A stretch of DNA of 64,000 nt, taken from positions 55,294,604 to 55,358,603 of the forward strand of contig OX638131.1 in NCBI GenBank assembly GCA_951804985.1. The letters are read 5' to 3'. The notes beneath the pieces are model-generated. The model saw only the letters and a program-made list of their open reading frames with translations, was not told the DNA's origin and ran no database searches. The position numbers and the translations under genes are program-made. Each line of letters begins with the position of its first letter. Position 1 is the first letter of the stretch. The DNA comes from Dryomyza anilis (lineage: Eukaryota > Arthropoda > Insecta > Diptera > Dryomyzidae). Positions 19,301 through 33,900 of this stretch are shown here, one piece after another.

Positions 19301-21462
19301 TATAAATATAAATATAAATATAAATATAAATATAAATATAAATATAAATATAAATATAAATATAAATATAAATATAAATATAAATATAAATATAAATATA
19401 AATATAAATATAAATATAAATATAAATATAAATATAAATATAAATATAAATATAAATATAAATATAAATATAAATATAAATATAAATATAAATATAAATA
19501 TAAATATAAATATAAATATAAATATAAATATAAATATAAATATAAATATAAATATAAATATAAATATAAATATAAATATAAATATAAATATAAATATAAA
19601 TATAAATATAAATATAAATATAAATATAAATATAAATATAAATATAAATATAAATATAAATATAAATATAAATATAAATATAAATATAAATATAAATATA
19701 AATATAAATATAAATATAAATATAAATATAAATATAAATATAAATATAAATATAAATATAAATATAAATATAAATATAAATATAAATATAAATATAAATA
19801 TAAATATAAATATAAATATAAATATAAATATAAATATAAATATAAATATAAATATAAATATAAATATAAATATAAATATAAATATAAATATAAATATAAA
19901 TATAAATATAAATATAAATATAAATATAAATATAAATATAAATATAAATATAAATATAAATATAAATATAAATATAAATATAAATATAAATATAAATATA
20001 AATATAAATATAAATATAAATATAAATATAAATATAAATATAAATATAAATATAAATATAAATATAAATATAAATATAAATATAAATATAAATATAAATA
20101 TAAATATAAATATAAATATAAATATAAATATAAATATAAATATAAATATAAATATAAATATAAATATAAATATAAATATAAATATAAATATAAATATAAA
20201 TATAAATATAAATATAAATATAAATATAAATATAAATATAAATATAAATATAAATATAAATATAAATATAAATATAAATATAAATATAAATATAAATATA
20301 AATATAAATATAAATATAAATATAAATATAAATATAAATATAAATATAAATATAAATATAAATATAAATATAAATATAAATATAAATATAAATATAAATA
20401 TAAATATAAATATAAATATAAATATAAATATAAATATAAATATAAATATAAATATAAATATAAATATAAATATAAATATAAATATAAATATAAATATAAA
20501 TATAAATATAAATATAAATATAAATATAAATATAAATATAAATATAAATATAAATATAAATATAAATATAAATATAAATATAAATATAAATATAAATATA
20601 AATATAAATATAAATATAAATATAAATATAAATATAAATATAAATATAAATATAAATATAAATATAAATATAAATATAAATATAAATATAAATATAAATA
20701 TAAATATAAATATAAATATAAATATAAATATAAATATAAATATAAATATAAATATAAATATAAATATAAATATAAATATAAATATAAATATAAATATAAA
20801 TATAAATATAAATATAAATATAAATATAAATATAAATATAAATATAAATATAAATATAAATATAAATATAAATATAAATATAAATATAAATATAAATATA
20901 AATATAAATATAAATATAAATATAAATATAAATATAAATATAAATATAAATATAAATATAAATATAAATATAAATATAAATATAAATATAAATATAAATA
21001 TAAATATAAATATAAATATAAATATAAATATAAATATAAATATAAATATAAATATAAATATAAATATAAATATAAATATAAATATAAATATAAATATAAA
21101 TATAAATATAAATATAAATATAAATATAAATATAAATATAAATATAAATATAAATATAAATATAAATATAAATATAAATATAAATATAAATATAAATATA
21201 AATATAAATATAAATATAAATATAAATATAAATATAAATATAAATATAAATATAAATATAAATATAAATATAAATATAAATATAAATATAAATATAAATA
21301 TAAATATAAATATAAATATAAATATAAATATAAATATAAATATAAATATAAATATAAATATAAATATAAATATAAATATAAATATAAATATAAATATAAA
21401 TATAAATATAAATATAAATATAAATATAAATATAAATATAAATATAAATATAAATATAAATA
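16343..21462. repeat. Hexamer satellite (TATAAA)n, array 1, ~853 units
   Basis: About 5.1 kb of head-to-tail TATAAA. It is perfect by eye apart from one TACAAA unit near 16355. The plus strand carries twice as many A as T. TAA occurs once per unit in one plus frame only, so the remaining frames are open for thousands of bases; none is a gene. It is bounded on the left by GAAAAGTG and on the right by AATATATATAAATCGG, the same right edge as the other two arrays. Confidence 0.98.
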
Positions 21463-21815
21463 ATATATATAAATCGGCTACAATTCTTTTGAATATAGTT
21501 TGAATATCGTGTGACTACAATTTTTGATTCATGTAGCAAACGAAACGTTGAGTACGCTCGTTTTGAGAGTTTTTTTGTTGCCAGCCTATAAATTATACGA
21601 CAAAGTAAAAAAAAAAAAAAAAAAAATAAATTTTGATTATGAAAAATAGTTGGCAAAACTAAAATTTTGAACAACCGTTCAATTCAATGAGCGAAACGAA
21701 CGAAACGTGTGAAATTCATTATACAAGTTTTAGACGAAGGGAACTGGAAATGAAGTCACACGAAAATAAAAAGATACATGATTTGGGGGTTAGTTTTGAA
21801 AAATAGGTTAGGTTT

Positions 21816-22070
21816 CTATGTCTCCTTTAGTCTGAATTTGCTCCTCTTTTGATACTTAAATCTGAACCAATGGCGTACCTTTTTGTCAGGGATGTCGTAC
21901 GTTTGAGTACGAAAGAGTTCGGAATTACGAACGAACGCAACACTGGGATACCGCCCCCGAAAACCTTTATTAAGTTCTAGAATGACATTCGAGAAACATA
22001 CAAGCTTAAAAAAAACACGTCTACCACATTTTAGCTGCTGGCTTCGATTTCCTGCAGCTGTCTTGGCCAT
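21816..22070 (-). CDS. Hypothetical 84-aa ORF, present in all three units
   Basis: The frame starts at MAKTAAGNR and ends in a basic stretch (KYQKRSKFRLKE). It is open in all three units: 84 aa here, 84 aa at 57440-57694 with one Ser-to-Cys change, and 78 aa at 36537-36773 after an 18-bp in-frame loss. No domain, signal peptide or membrane segment is recognised. Because the units are recent duplicates, preservation says little about selection. It may be a chance ORF or a scrap of a transposase. No promoter or splice sites were identified. Confidence 0.25.
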   Translation of the reverse strand: MAKTAAGNRSQQLKCGRRVFFKLVCFSNVILELNKGFRGRYPSVAFVRNSELFRTQTYDIPDKKVRHWFRFKYQKRSKFRLKET

Positions 22071-22681
22071 TGATGAGAACCCTCAGGCATTATATTATTG
22101 TATTAGCTGTCAAAAATTATTCTATTTGGGAAAAATTATTGTATCTTTGGTTTAAAAAAAAATGCCTGATCTTTCATTTGCTTAATGTGAGAGATTTGTG
22201 GAAGTGAATAGGCAAAAGTGGGTGGAAGGTAAAATACTAAAAAATTAGTTATTGAGGTAGCATACATCGCAGGAAATCGAATGGTACCCTTTGGAGAGGT
22301 CCATGACCTCAAAAATGGGTCAAAAACTATTTATTTTCCAACAAAAATTTATTTTAAATAACGGTAGATCATTTGGGGTTTACAAAATAAATGGAGTTTT
22401 AATCCCTTTAATAGTTCATGGAGCAAAAAATAGCGTTACGTATCCCACGATCAATCCACGAAAATTGTAATTTTTAGTAAAAATTCTAATAAAATGTTAA
22501 TTAAAAATTCTAAAATTTACTAAAAATTCAAAGAATTTTTAGCAAATATTAAAATTTTTATAAAAATTAGAATTATTAGTAAAAATTAGAATTATTAGTA
22601 ATAATTCAAATTTTTAGTAAAAATTGGAATTTTTAGCAATATTTTTGATTTGTAGAAAAAACATTGGCGCAGAATCATAGA

Positions 22682-22786
22682 CAATTTAAAGTCGACTTTA
22701 AAATAAATTCGACTTTTTTGACCAATTTTGTATAGAATAAATTGTTAAAAAGCTAATTTTAAATTTAAAGTTGACTTTAAATTGTT
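22682..22786. repeat. 105-bp inverted-repeat element
   Basis: ACAATTTAAAGTCGACTTTA (22682-22701) and its reverse complement with one mismatch (22767-22786) enclose 65 bp. Just outside, GCGCA near 22669 and TGCGC near 22788 extend the symmetry with a gap. It may be a tiny MITE or foldback. It recurs at about 58194-58298. Confidence 0.6.
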
Positions 22787-22837
22787 ATGCGCTATTTTAT
22801 ATTTATTCCAATATATTTTATATCTAAATAAATTTTT

Positions 22838-23067
22838 TTGATTATTTTTTAAATAATATTTTTGTATTTTGGATCTTATGATGTATAAGAAAATGTATTA
22901 ATAAAGAATATATATTAGAGAAAAGATAATCCAGACTAAATATTATTTTTTTTATTATTTTAGACTATTTTTTAAATAATATTTTAGTATTTAGGATCTA
23001 ATGATTTATAAGAAAATGTATTAATAAAGAAAATATATTAAAGAAAATATAATCCAGACTAACTATT
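22838..23067. repeat. ~123-bp tandem duplication beside the LINE 3' truncation
   Basis: GGATCTTATGATGTATAAG at 22871 and GGATCTAATGATTTATAAG at 22994 mark two diverged units 123 bp apart. Each ends in AATCCAGACTAA. In unit copy 3 the first repeat keeps AGACTATTTT, which is lost here. Confidence 0.75.
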
Positions 23068-23078
23068 ATACAGTGGCC

Positions 23079-23397
23079 AGTGATAACACCAACCATTGTG
23101 CTAATATCCTTCCTATTTGTCATAAGGAGTTGTTTAGATCGCTTCAAGTCTAACTTGGGCCATACTTGTTTAGTGGTGGAGCCGGTTGTACCACCCGCCC
23201 ACCTCTTGTTTGTTTTCGTTAATTTGTCTTGCTTCAGAATTAGTTTAAAAGTTGATATGGGAATACCCAGATTACTCATCTCAGACTGAATGTTCAGTGT
23301 GGTCCCCTTCCTAGCTAGTTCGTCTTCCTTCTCATTTCCTTCGATGTCCCTGTGTCCTGGCACCCAATACAGGTGTATATTGAACAGGTTTGCCATC
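23079..23397 (-). pseudogene. LINE copy 2, RNase H C-terminal fragment, cut by the duplication junction
   Basis: On the minus strand the protein shows the end of RNase H (YWVPGHRDIEGNE.EDELARKG) and the following helical segment, stopping near GVITGH. It equals the matching part of LINE copy 2 at 58604-58922. Its upstream coding part is missing here because 23398 is Gypsy integrase on the opposite strand. The 3' end is missing too: AT-rich DNA begins where the Cys-rich tail should be. Confidence 0.85.
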
Positions 23398-24194
23398 ACC
23401 ATTTCAGGAAATAAATATATCTTAACGTTCCAGGATGATTTTTCTAAATTTATGTGCCGTGTGGCTATACCCGATGCGGAAGCCAACACCGTAGCAAAAG
23501 CATTCTTCAACGAAATAGTTACACGCCACAATATACCCAAAGTATTGGTAACAGACAATGGATCGAATTCGTTTCCAAACTATTTTCGGATACATGTAAA
23601 TTGTTAGGAATTAATTATATTACATATATATTACATATTACATAAAACACATATAACACCCTACCATCCACAGGCTAATGGGTCATTTGAACGAAGTCAT
23701 CGTCCACTAGCTGAATATTTACGTAGTTTTGCTAAAGAGGATGGGTCAAACTGGGACCAATGGTTAAATTCTGCAATGCATGTTCATAATAACACGGTGC
23801 ATACGTCGACGGGTCAAACACCATTCCGTACGTTGTACGGGTTTGACTTCGACATGCCTACGAATTTAAAGCGTAAATGTTCATTATATAATGCAGAAGA
23901 CTACAATAAGGTACTAAAATACCAAATACAGCGATCACACGAGATCGTCAGGCAAAATCAATGTAGGGCCAAAGAGGTGTCGAAAAAACAATACGACAAG
24001 AACCTCAATTCTATACAATTCAAACCACACGACATGGTTTTAATGAAAAGCCAAACTACGAAGAATAAGTTCTCTCTAATTTGGAAGGGACCCTACGTGG
24101 TCGTAGAGGGAAGTGGGCCAGTGACCACGACGATATTGTTCAAAATAAAGCTAAGAAAATTCATAATAATTTGTTAAAGGCATATCCCAAATAG
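23398..24194 (+). pseudogene. pol: Gypsy integrase core and C-terminus, copy 2
   Basis: This begins within the core, just after the first catalytic Asp, so it lacks the zinc module. The second Asp (TDNGSN) lies near 23557. The AT insertion is shared with copy 1. The Glu block reads NGSFERSH, with Phe for the usual Leu. The frame from 23776 to 24177 is open through GPY/F (LIWKGPYVV). Unlike copy 1, the SFAKEDGSNWDQW stretch before it is in frame. It keeps the 21 bp near 23490 that copy 1 lost. It cannot be expressed as an integrase because the N-terminal half is absent. Confidence 0.9.
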
Positions 24195-25106
24195 TGTATG
24201 TCGTTAAAACTAAAAATATTATAATATTACCCTAGGTTAGAACCCATAAAAGTAACAATATAAAACCAATTAGCTTAGCATTGACAACTGAACTCGTAGA
24301 TTGCAACGTTATGAAAACATTATGCAACATATAGAAAAAATAAATCTAACCATAAGATATAGAGTAATCATTAAATAAAACATTAAATAACTCGTCATTT
24401 AGAGGAAGAAATAAATATAAATAGTTTAGGAAAACAGTAAGTAACAAACAAAAGAAAAAAATATAATAATAAAAAACATAGGACATATTAAAAACAATAA
24501 TTTAGTAATAAAAAATATATATAACTATTTTGGGAACTTATAATTTTAAAGTTACAAAAAATTAGAAAAAAAAAATAAATTAAGCAAAGGCAACAAATTG
24601 CCTTCATATAAAATTAAATCAAAATTCGTCATAAAATTGTCGTATTCAATGCAGATAACGCAAGCTAACAAACCTTGAAAAGGGTCATTACACCCAAGTG
24701 TTTAATGCTGAAGCACATATGCAATGTGTACGAACGTATGAATATCATACGTGAATCGAGCGTTCATAGCTGGCATATAAATGCAGATCTTGCAGTTTGT
24801 TTTGATACCATAAACAATGCAAATAAATACCATATAACTTATATAAGAACACGAAAATAATATAATAACATATTAAACATGTTTAAAAAATAAATCGCAA
24901 CTCCAATTATATTTAATTACATGCAGAGAAATCATAGGTACTTTGTACATTAATATAATTCAATTTGAATAAGCTTAAATATAACAAATACATTTTAAAT
25001 GAATTTGAAGAACTTACTTATAATAATTTAAATTACTTAAAGAAGAAGAAAAATATCAGTTAGTATTCAAATTTAAAAAAAAACAGAGATATTAATATTT
25101 AGTACA
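24195..25106. other. A-rich tract after pol, copy 2
   Basis: Near-identical to 12491-13402 with a few substitutions; no gene seen. Confidence 0.55.
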
Positions 25107-25341
25107 GGGGGGTTACTATGTAATGCGATTCGAAAGTGATATTACTCGCATTCTAATAAATGGTAGTGTGGCTTTCGAATCAAATTTGGAACTTTCGTAT
25201 TCAAATTCACAAAGTGACAACACGGCTACCTTTTCAATTCCGTCAGATTGTATGTATTTGTCTTCTTAACGCTTTGTTCTTCGAATTAAATTGACTTTCG
25301 TATCGCATTGACTTTCGAATCGCGATACATAGTAACCCCCC
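25107..25341. mobile_element. MITE-like element with 31-bp TIRs, copy 2
   Basis: Same element and same insertion site as 13403-13637, carried along by the segmental duplication and not a new insertion. Confidence 0.8.
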
Positions 25342-26045
<704 letters not shown>

Positions 26046-26180
26046 GTATTAAAATTAAAAAAAAAATGTTTAACTAATTTATTTTAATTTTTATCTAACA
26101 TTTTATTTTATATTAAACTTTTAAAAAGAGATGTTTATAAAAAAAAATTATATGAAATAAAATAAAATTTATATGAAATT

Positions 26181-26274
26181 TTTTTTTTATTTTTACCCAT
26201 TGAAGGGGGATTGAGTCCGCTGCATTGAGTCCCTCCGCATATAAGACGACGATCTTAGCCATTGGTCTAAGGAC
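26181..26274 (-). other. tRNA-like relic with A-rich tail, copy 2
   Basis: Counterpart of 14439-14532, with one extra base in the tail run. Confidence 0.4.
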
Positions 26275-27956
26275 ATAATACACTAAAATTACACTAAAGC
26301 TAGTGCTACACTAAATAAGTGTGTTTCAAATAAGTTAAACACTTACAAACAACATTTAATTTCAATGTTATTGCATACATAAACAACTATACATTGCATG
26401 ACACTAAGTTTAGATAAACTAATACCACACTAAATAGTAAAAGTTCAAATAATGTACCATACTTTAATTCAAGTAATTTAAATATCTTAAAATCAATCTT
26501 TTTCTTGCGACGAATGTACATAAACCAGTATATAATTTACGAAAATTATATTAAGTTTATATAAGTTAGTACCATACATTTGGAAGATTTAAAAACGAAA
26601 TTAAATTATTTGTTTGTAAAATATTCATGTAAATGTAAAATATCCGAGTGCACAAAAATTATTATTTAGAGTGACCAACAGCGCTGGATACTGACTCAGA
26701 AGACGCATAGATAATCGTTGGGGGTCTTGGGACTTTAATGGGGACATGTCGAAGGAGCTCTTGGTGTTATCAACAAGCAGAAGTAGTGAAGCAGAGACCC
26801 AGCAGATTCGAATTGGGAAAAATGAAGAAACAAAGCAGAGTGGCAGCATATTGGAAAACGAAGCAGTACACACTAAATGCAAACTTGTTGTTATTCCAAA
26901 TACAAGTAAGTTGCAATGATTGAATTTTTACAATTGCCACAATTGCCATATACAAGATACAAATAACAAGATTCAAAATTTAAAATTGTATAATAAAAAA
27001 AAGGAGAAATCGCATTATTATGTCTTCAATCTTACATAAATAAGAAACAATGCATTATCGAACCACGAAGTTTTCTGATATCAACAATTCGGAAATCTAA
27101 AATATCTTATATAACGCAACATGAGCACCAAGATGATTCAACAATTTGTTTGACAAGATCGCAGAGAAAAAAAAAACTCATCTCGTACATATCGACAACC
27201 AAGTTAACGGGACAACACTCTCCAGAACGATTTAGAGTCCAGAGTTATCTCCATTGGTGTCGTCATGGTAATACTGTTTGCAAATTCCACAAGAACCATC
27301 GAGGCCCAACAGACCTAACGCAAGTCCGTCCCAGCACACAGAAGAACAAGAGGAGAAGTCTGGTCCAACAGAAGGGCATATAAAAGTCAATCATGTAATT
27401 TTTTACATCTCTCCTAACCAAATATAAAATCAATATAGTCATTTTAAAATACCAACAGACACACTCAATACACATGCAAAACACATATAAGTAAAATAAT
27501 TTGAACAAGTTTATCTATATACATATATATTAATTATTATCCAACCACATTATCCATTAATTCGGTTAAATTATCATTATAAATATTAAAAAACAAACAA
27601 AAGATATTACAAGTATAAACAAACGATATTAAAAATTTATAAAAAAAATACACAAAAATATTAAGAAATCATTAAAAAAAAACATCTTTCAAAATAGCTT
27701 CCACAGTTAACAAAAGCTTGCAATAATTCGGCAAAGCGCTAAAGCTTTACTTAGAACACACCTCTTGCAATAGAATTTATCATTGCATGATTAGGGGGCT
27801 ACGTTAAAATAAGCAGAGCAGCGTTTGCCAACAATTTTGATATTTCGCAATTGGTGTTAGCCAATAACAGCAAGTCGGACTTTCTTCAAAAGTCACGTAC
27901 ACCAAAATTGAGTGAAAGTGAAAACTCACTAGAACATGGTGAAAATAGAATTTACA
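26275..27956. other. Left flank of array 2, no intact gene
   Basis: Counterpart of 14533-16222. It includes the small ORF with the donor-like site (26746-26919). The flank joins the array at GAATTTACAAATATAAA. About 120 bp present in copies 1 and 3, including the hairpin, are missing at this point. Confidence 0.6.
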
Positions 27957-30900
27957 AATATAAATATAAATATAAATATAAATATAAATATAAATATAAA
28001 TACAAATATAAATATAAATATAAATATAAATATAAATATAAATATAAATATAAATATAAATATAAATATAAATATAAATATAAATATAAATATAAATATA
28101 AATATAAATATAAATATAAATATAAATATAAATATAAATATAAATATAAATATAAATATAAATATAAATATAAATATAAATATAAATATAAATATAAATA
28201 TAAATATAAATATAAATATAAATATAAATATAAATATAAATATAAATATAAATATAAATATAAATATAAATATAAATATAAATATAAATATAAATATAAA
28301 TATAAATATAAATATAAATATAAATATAAATATAAATATAAATATAAATATAAATATAAATATAAATATAAATATAAATATAAATATAAATATAAATATA
28401 AATATAAATATAAATATAAATATAAATATAAATATAAATATAAATATAAATATAAATATAAATATAAATATAAATATAAATATAAATATAAATATAAATA
28501 TAAATATAAATATAAATATAAATATAAATATAAATATAAATATAAATATAAATATAAATATAAATATAAATATAAATATAAATATAAATATAAATATAAA
28601 TATAAATATAAATATAAATATAAATATAAATATAAATATAAATATAAATATAAATATAAATATAAATATAAATATAAATATAAATATAAATATAAATATA
28701 AATATAAATATAAATATAAATATAAATATAAATATAAATATAAATATAAATATAAATATAAATATAAATATAAATATAAATATAAATATAAATATAAATA
28801 TAAATATAAATATAAATATAAATATAAATATAAATATAAATATAAATATAAATATAAATATAAATATAAATATAAATATAAATATAAATATAAATATAAA
28901 TATAAATATAAATATAAATATAAATATAAATATAAATATAAATATAAATATAAATATAAATATAAATATAAATATAAATATAAATATAAATATAAATATA
29001 AATATAAATATAAATATAAATATAAATATAAATATAAATATAAATATAAATATAAATATAAATATAAATATAAATATAAATATAAATATAAATATAAATA
29101 TAAATATAAATATAAATATAAATATAAATATAAATATAAATATAAATATAAATATAAATATAAATATAAATATAAATATAAATATAAATATAAATATAAA
29201 TATAAATATAAATATAAATATAAATATAAATATAAATATAAATATAAATATAAATATAAATATAAATATAAATATAAATATAAATATAAATATAAATATA
29301 AATATAAATATAAATATAAATATAAATATAAATATAAATATAAATATAAATATAAATATAAATATAAATATAAATATAAATATAAATATAAATATAAATA
29401 TAAATATAAATATAAATATAAATATAAATATAAATATAAATATAAATATAAATATAAATATAAATATAAATATAAATATAAATATAAATATAAATATAAA
29501 TATAAATATAAATATAAATATAAATATAAATATAAATATAAATATAAATATAAATATAAATATAAATATAAATATAAATATAAATATAAATATAAATATA
29601 AATATAAATATAAATATAAATATAAATATAAATATAAATATAAATATAAATATAAATATAAATATAAATATAAATATAAATATAAATATAAATATAAATA
29701 TAAATATAAATATAAATATAAATATAAATATAAATATAAATATAAATATAAATATAAATATAAATATAAATATAAATATAAATATAAATATAAATATAAA
29801 TATAAATATAAATATAAATATAAATATAAATATAAATATAAATATAAATATAAATATAAATATAAATATAAATATAAATATAAATATAAATATAAATATA
29901 AATATAAATATAAATATAAATATAAATATAAATATAAATATAAATATAAATATAAATATAAATATAAATATAAATATAAATATAAATATAAATATAAATA
30001 TAAATATAAATATAAATATAAATATAAATATAAATATAAATATAAATATAAATATAAATATAAATATAAATATAAATATAAATATAAATATAAATATAAA
30101 TATAAATATAAATATAAATATAAATATAAATATAAATATAAATATAAATATAAATATAAATATAAATATAAATATAAATATAAATATAAATATAAATATA
30201 AATAAATATAAATATAAATATAAATATAAATATAAATATAAATATAAATATAAATATAAATATAAATATAAATATAAATATAAATATAAATATAAATATA
30301 AATATAAATATAAATATAAATATAAATATAAATATAAATATAAATATAAATATAAATATAAATATAAATATAAATATAAATATAAATATAAATATAAATA
30401 TAAATATAAATATAAATATAAATATAAATATAAATATAAATATAAATATAAATATAAATATAAATATAAATATAAATATAAATATAAATATAAATATAAA
30501 TATAAATATAAATATAAATATAAATATAAATATAAATATAAATATAAATATAAATATAAATATAAATATAAATATAAATATAAATATAAATATAAATATA
30601 AATATAAATATAAATATAAATATAAATATAAATATAAATATAAATATAAATATAAATATAAATATAAATATAAATATAAATATAAATATAAATATAAATA
30701 TAAATATAAATATAAATATAAATATAAATATAAATATAAATATAAATATAAATATAAATATAAATATAAATATAAATATAAATATAAATATAAATATAAA
30801 TATAAATATAAATATAAATATAAATATAAATATAAATATAAATATAAATATAAATATAAATATAAATATAAATATAAATATAAATATAAATATAAATATA

Positions 30901-33900
30901 AATATAAATATAAATATAAATATAAATATAAATATAAATATAAATATAAATATAAATATAAATATAAATATAAATATAAATATAAATATAAATATAAATA
31001 TAAATATAAATATAAATATAAATATAAATATAAATATAAATATAAATATAAATATAAATATAAATATAAATATAAATATAAATATAAATATAAATATAAA
31101 TATAAATATAAATATAAATATAAATATAAATATAAATATAAATATAAATATAAATATAAATATAAATATAAATATAAATATAAATATAAATATAAATATA
31201 AATATAAATATAAATATAAATATAAATATAAATATAAATATAAATATAAATATAAATATAAATATAAATATAAATATAAATATAAATATAAATATAAATA
31301 TAAATATAAATATAAATATAAATATAAATATAAATATAAATATAAATATAAATATAAATATAAATATAAATATAAATATAAATATAAATATAAATATAAA
31401 TATAAATATAAATATAAATATAAATATAAATATAAATATAAATATAAATATAAATATAAATATAAATATAAATATAAATATAAATATAAATATAAATATA
31501 AATATAAATATAAATATAAAATATAAATATAAATATAAATATAAATATAAATATAAATATAAATATAAATATAAATATAAATATAAATATAAATATAAAT
31601 ATAAATATAAATATAAATATAAATATAAATATAAATATAAATATAAATATAAATATAAATATAAATATAAATATAAATATAAATATAAATATAAATATAA
31701 ATATAAATATAAATATAAATATAAATATAAATATAAATATAAATATAAATATAAATATAAATATAAATATAAATATAAATATAAATATAAATATAAATAT
31801 AAATATAAATATAAATATAAATATAAATATAAATATAAATATAAATATAAATATAAATATAAATATAAATATAAATATAAATATAAATATAAATATAAAT
31901 ATAAATATAAATATAAATATAAATATAAATATAAATATAAATATAAATATAAATATAAATATAAATATAAATATAAATATAAATATAAATATAAATATAA
32001 ATATAAATATAAATATAAATATAAATATAAATATAAATATAAATATAAATATAAATATAAATATAAATATAAATATAAATATAAATATAAATATAAATAT
32101 AAATATAAATATAAATATAAATATAAATATAAATATAAATATAAATATAAATATAAATATAAATATAAATATAAATATAAATATAAATATAAATATAAAT
32201 ATAAATATAAATATAAATATAAATATAAATATAAATATAAATATAAATATAAATATAAATATAAATATAAATATAAATATAAATATAAATATAAATATAA
32301 ATATAAATATAAATATAAATATAAATATAAATATAAATATAAATATAAATATAAATATAAATATAAATATAAATATAAATATAAATATAAATATAAATAT
32401 AAATATAAATATAAATATAAATATAAATATAAATATAAATATAAATATAAATATAAATATAAATATAAATATAAATATAAATATAAATATAAATATAAAT
32501 ATAAATATAAATATAAATATAAATATAAATATAAATATAAATATAAATATAAATATAAATATAAATATAAATATAAATATAAATATAAATATAAATATAA
32601 ATATAAATATAAATATAAATATAAATATAAATATAAATATAAATATAAATATAAATATAAATATAAATATAAATATAAATATAAATATAAATATAAATAT
32701 AAATATAAATATAAATATAAATATAAATATAAATATAAATATAAATATAAATATAAATATAAATATAAATATAAATATAAATATAAATATAAATATAAAT
32801 ATAAATATAAATATAAATATAAATATAAATATAAATATAAATATAAATATAAATATAAATATAAATATAAATATAAATATAAATATAAATATAAATATAA
32901 ATATAAATATAAATATAAATATAAATATAAATATAAATATAAATATAAATATAAATATAAATATAAATATAAATATAAATATAAATATAAATATAAATAT
33001 AAATATAAATATAAATATAAATATAAATATAAATATAAATATAAATATAAATATAAATATAAATATAAATATAAATATAAATATAAATATAAATATAAAT
33101 ATAAATATAAATATAAATATAAATATAAATATAAATATAAATATAAATATAAATATAAATATAAATATAAATATAAATATAAATATAAATATAAATATAA
33201 ATATAAATATAAATATAAATATAAATATAAATATAAATATAAATATAAATATAAATATAAATATAAATATAAATATAAATATAAATATAAATATAAATAT
33301 AAATATAAATATAAATATAAATATAAATATAAATATAAATATAAATATAAATATAAATATAAATATAAATATAAATATAAATATAAATATAAATATAAAT
33401 ATAAATATAAATATAAATATAAATATAAATATAAATATAAATATAAATATAAATATAAATATAAATATAAATATAAATATAAATATAAATATAAATATAA
33501 ATATAAAATATAAATATAAATATAAATATAAATATAAATATAAATATAAATATAAATATAAATATAAATATAAATATAAATATAAATATAAATATAAATA
33601 TAAATATAAATATAAATATAAATATAAATATAAATATAAATATAAATATAAATATAAATATAAATATAAATATAAATATAAATATAAATATAAATATAAA
33701 TATAAATATAAATATAAATATAAATATAAATATAAATATAAATATAAATATAAATATAAATATAAATATAAATATAAATATAAATATAAATATAAATATA
33801 AATATAAATATAAATATAAATATAAATATAAATATAAATATAAATATAAATATAAATATAAATATAAATATAAATATAAATATAAATATAAATATAAATA

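Larger units (their letters stand above)
21463..23078. other. Right flank of array 1 (1.6 kb), mostly non-coding
   Basis: This segment recurs at 36201-37265 (cut by the gap) and 57086-58603. It contains a poly(A) run near 21609, a small minus-strand ORF, a tract of AGTAAAAATT-type short repeats (22470-22640), an inverted repeat, and a 123-bp duplication next to the truncated LINE. I recognise no element that accounts for the whole flank. Confidence 0.6.
11716..23397 (+). repeat. Tandem segmental duplication, copy 1 (11.7 kb)
   Basis: The unit runs from within Gypsy integrase to within LINE copy 2. It contains an A-rich tract, a TIR element, a tRNA-like relic, an (AT)n run, the hexamer array, a 1.6-kb flank and the LINE 3' fragment. 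Its left edge is continuous with native Gypsy sequence back to 8243, so this is the copy with the ancestral left flank. Its right edge is the novel junction with copy 2. Private features are a 21-bp loss in integrase, the hairpin kept at 16223-16257, and a 5.1-kb array. Confidence 0.9.

Noticed and set aside
16343..21462. Telomeric repeat
   Set aside because: TATAAA is unlike the insect TTAGG or other telomere repeats and lies between internal transposon sequences.
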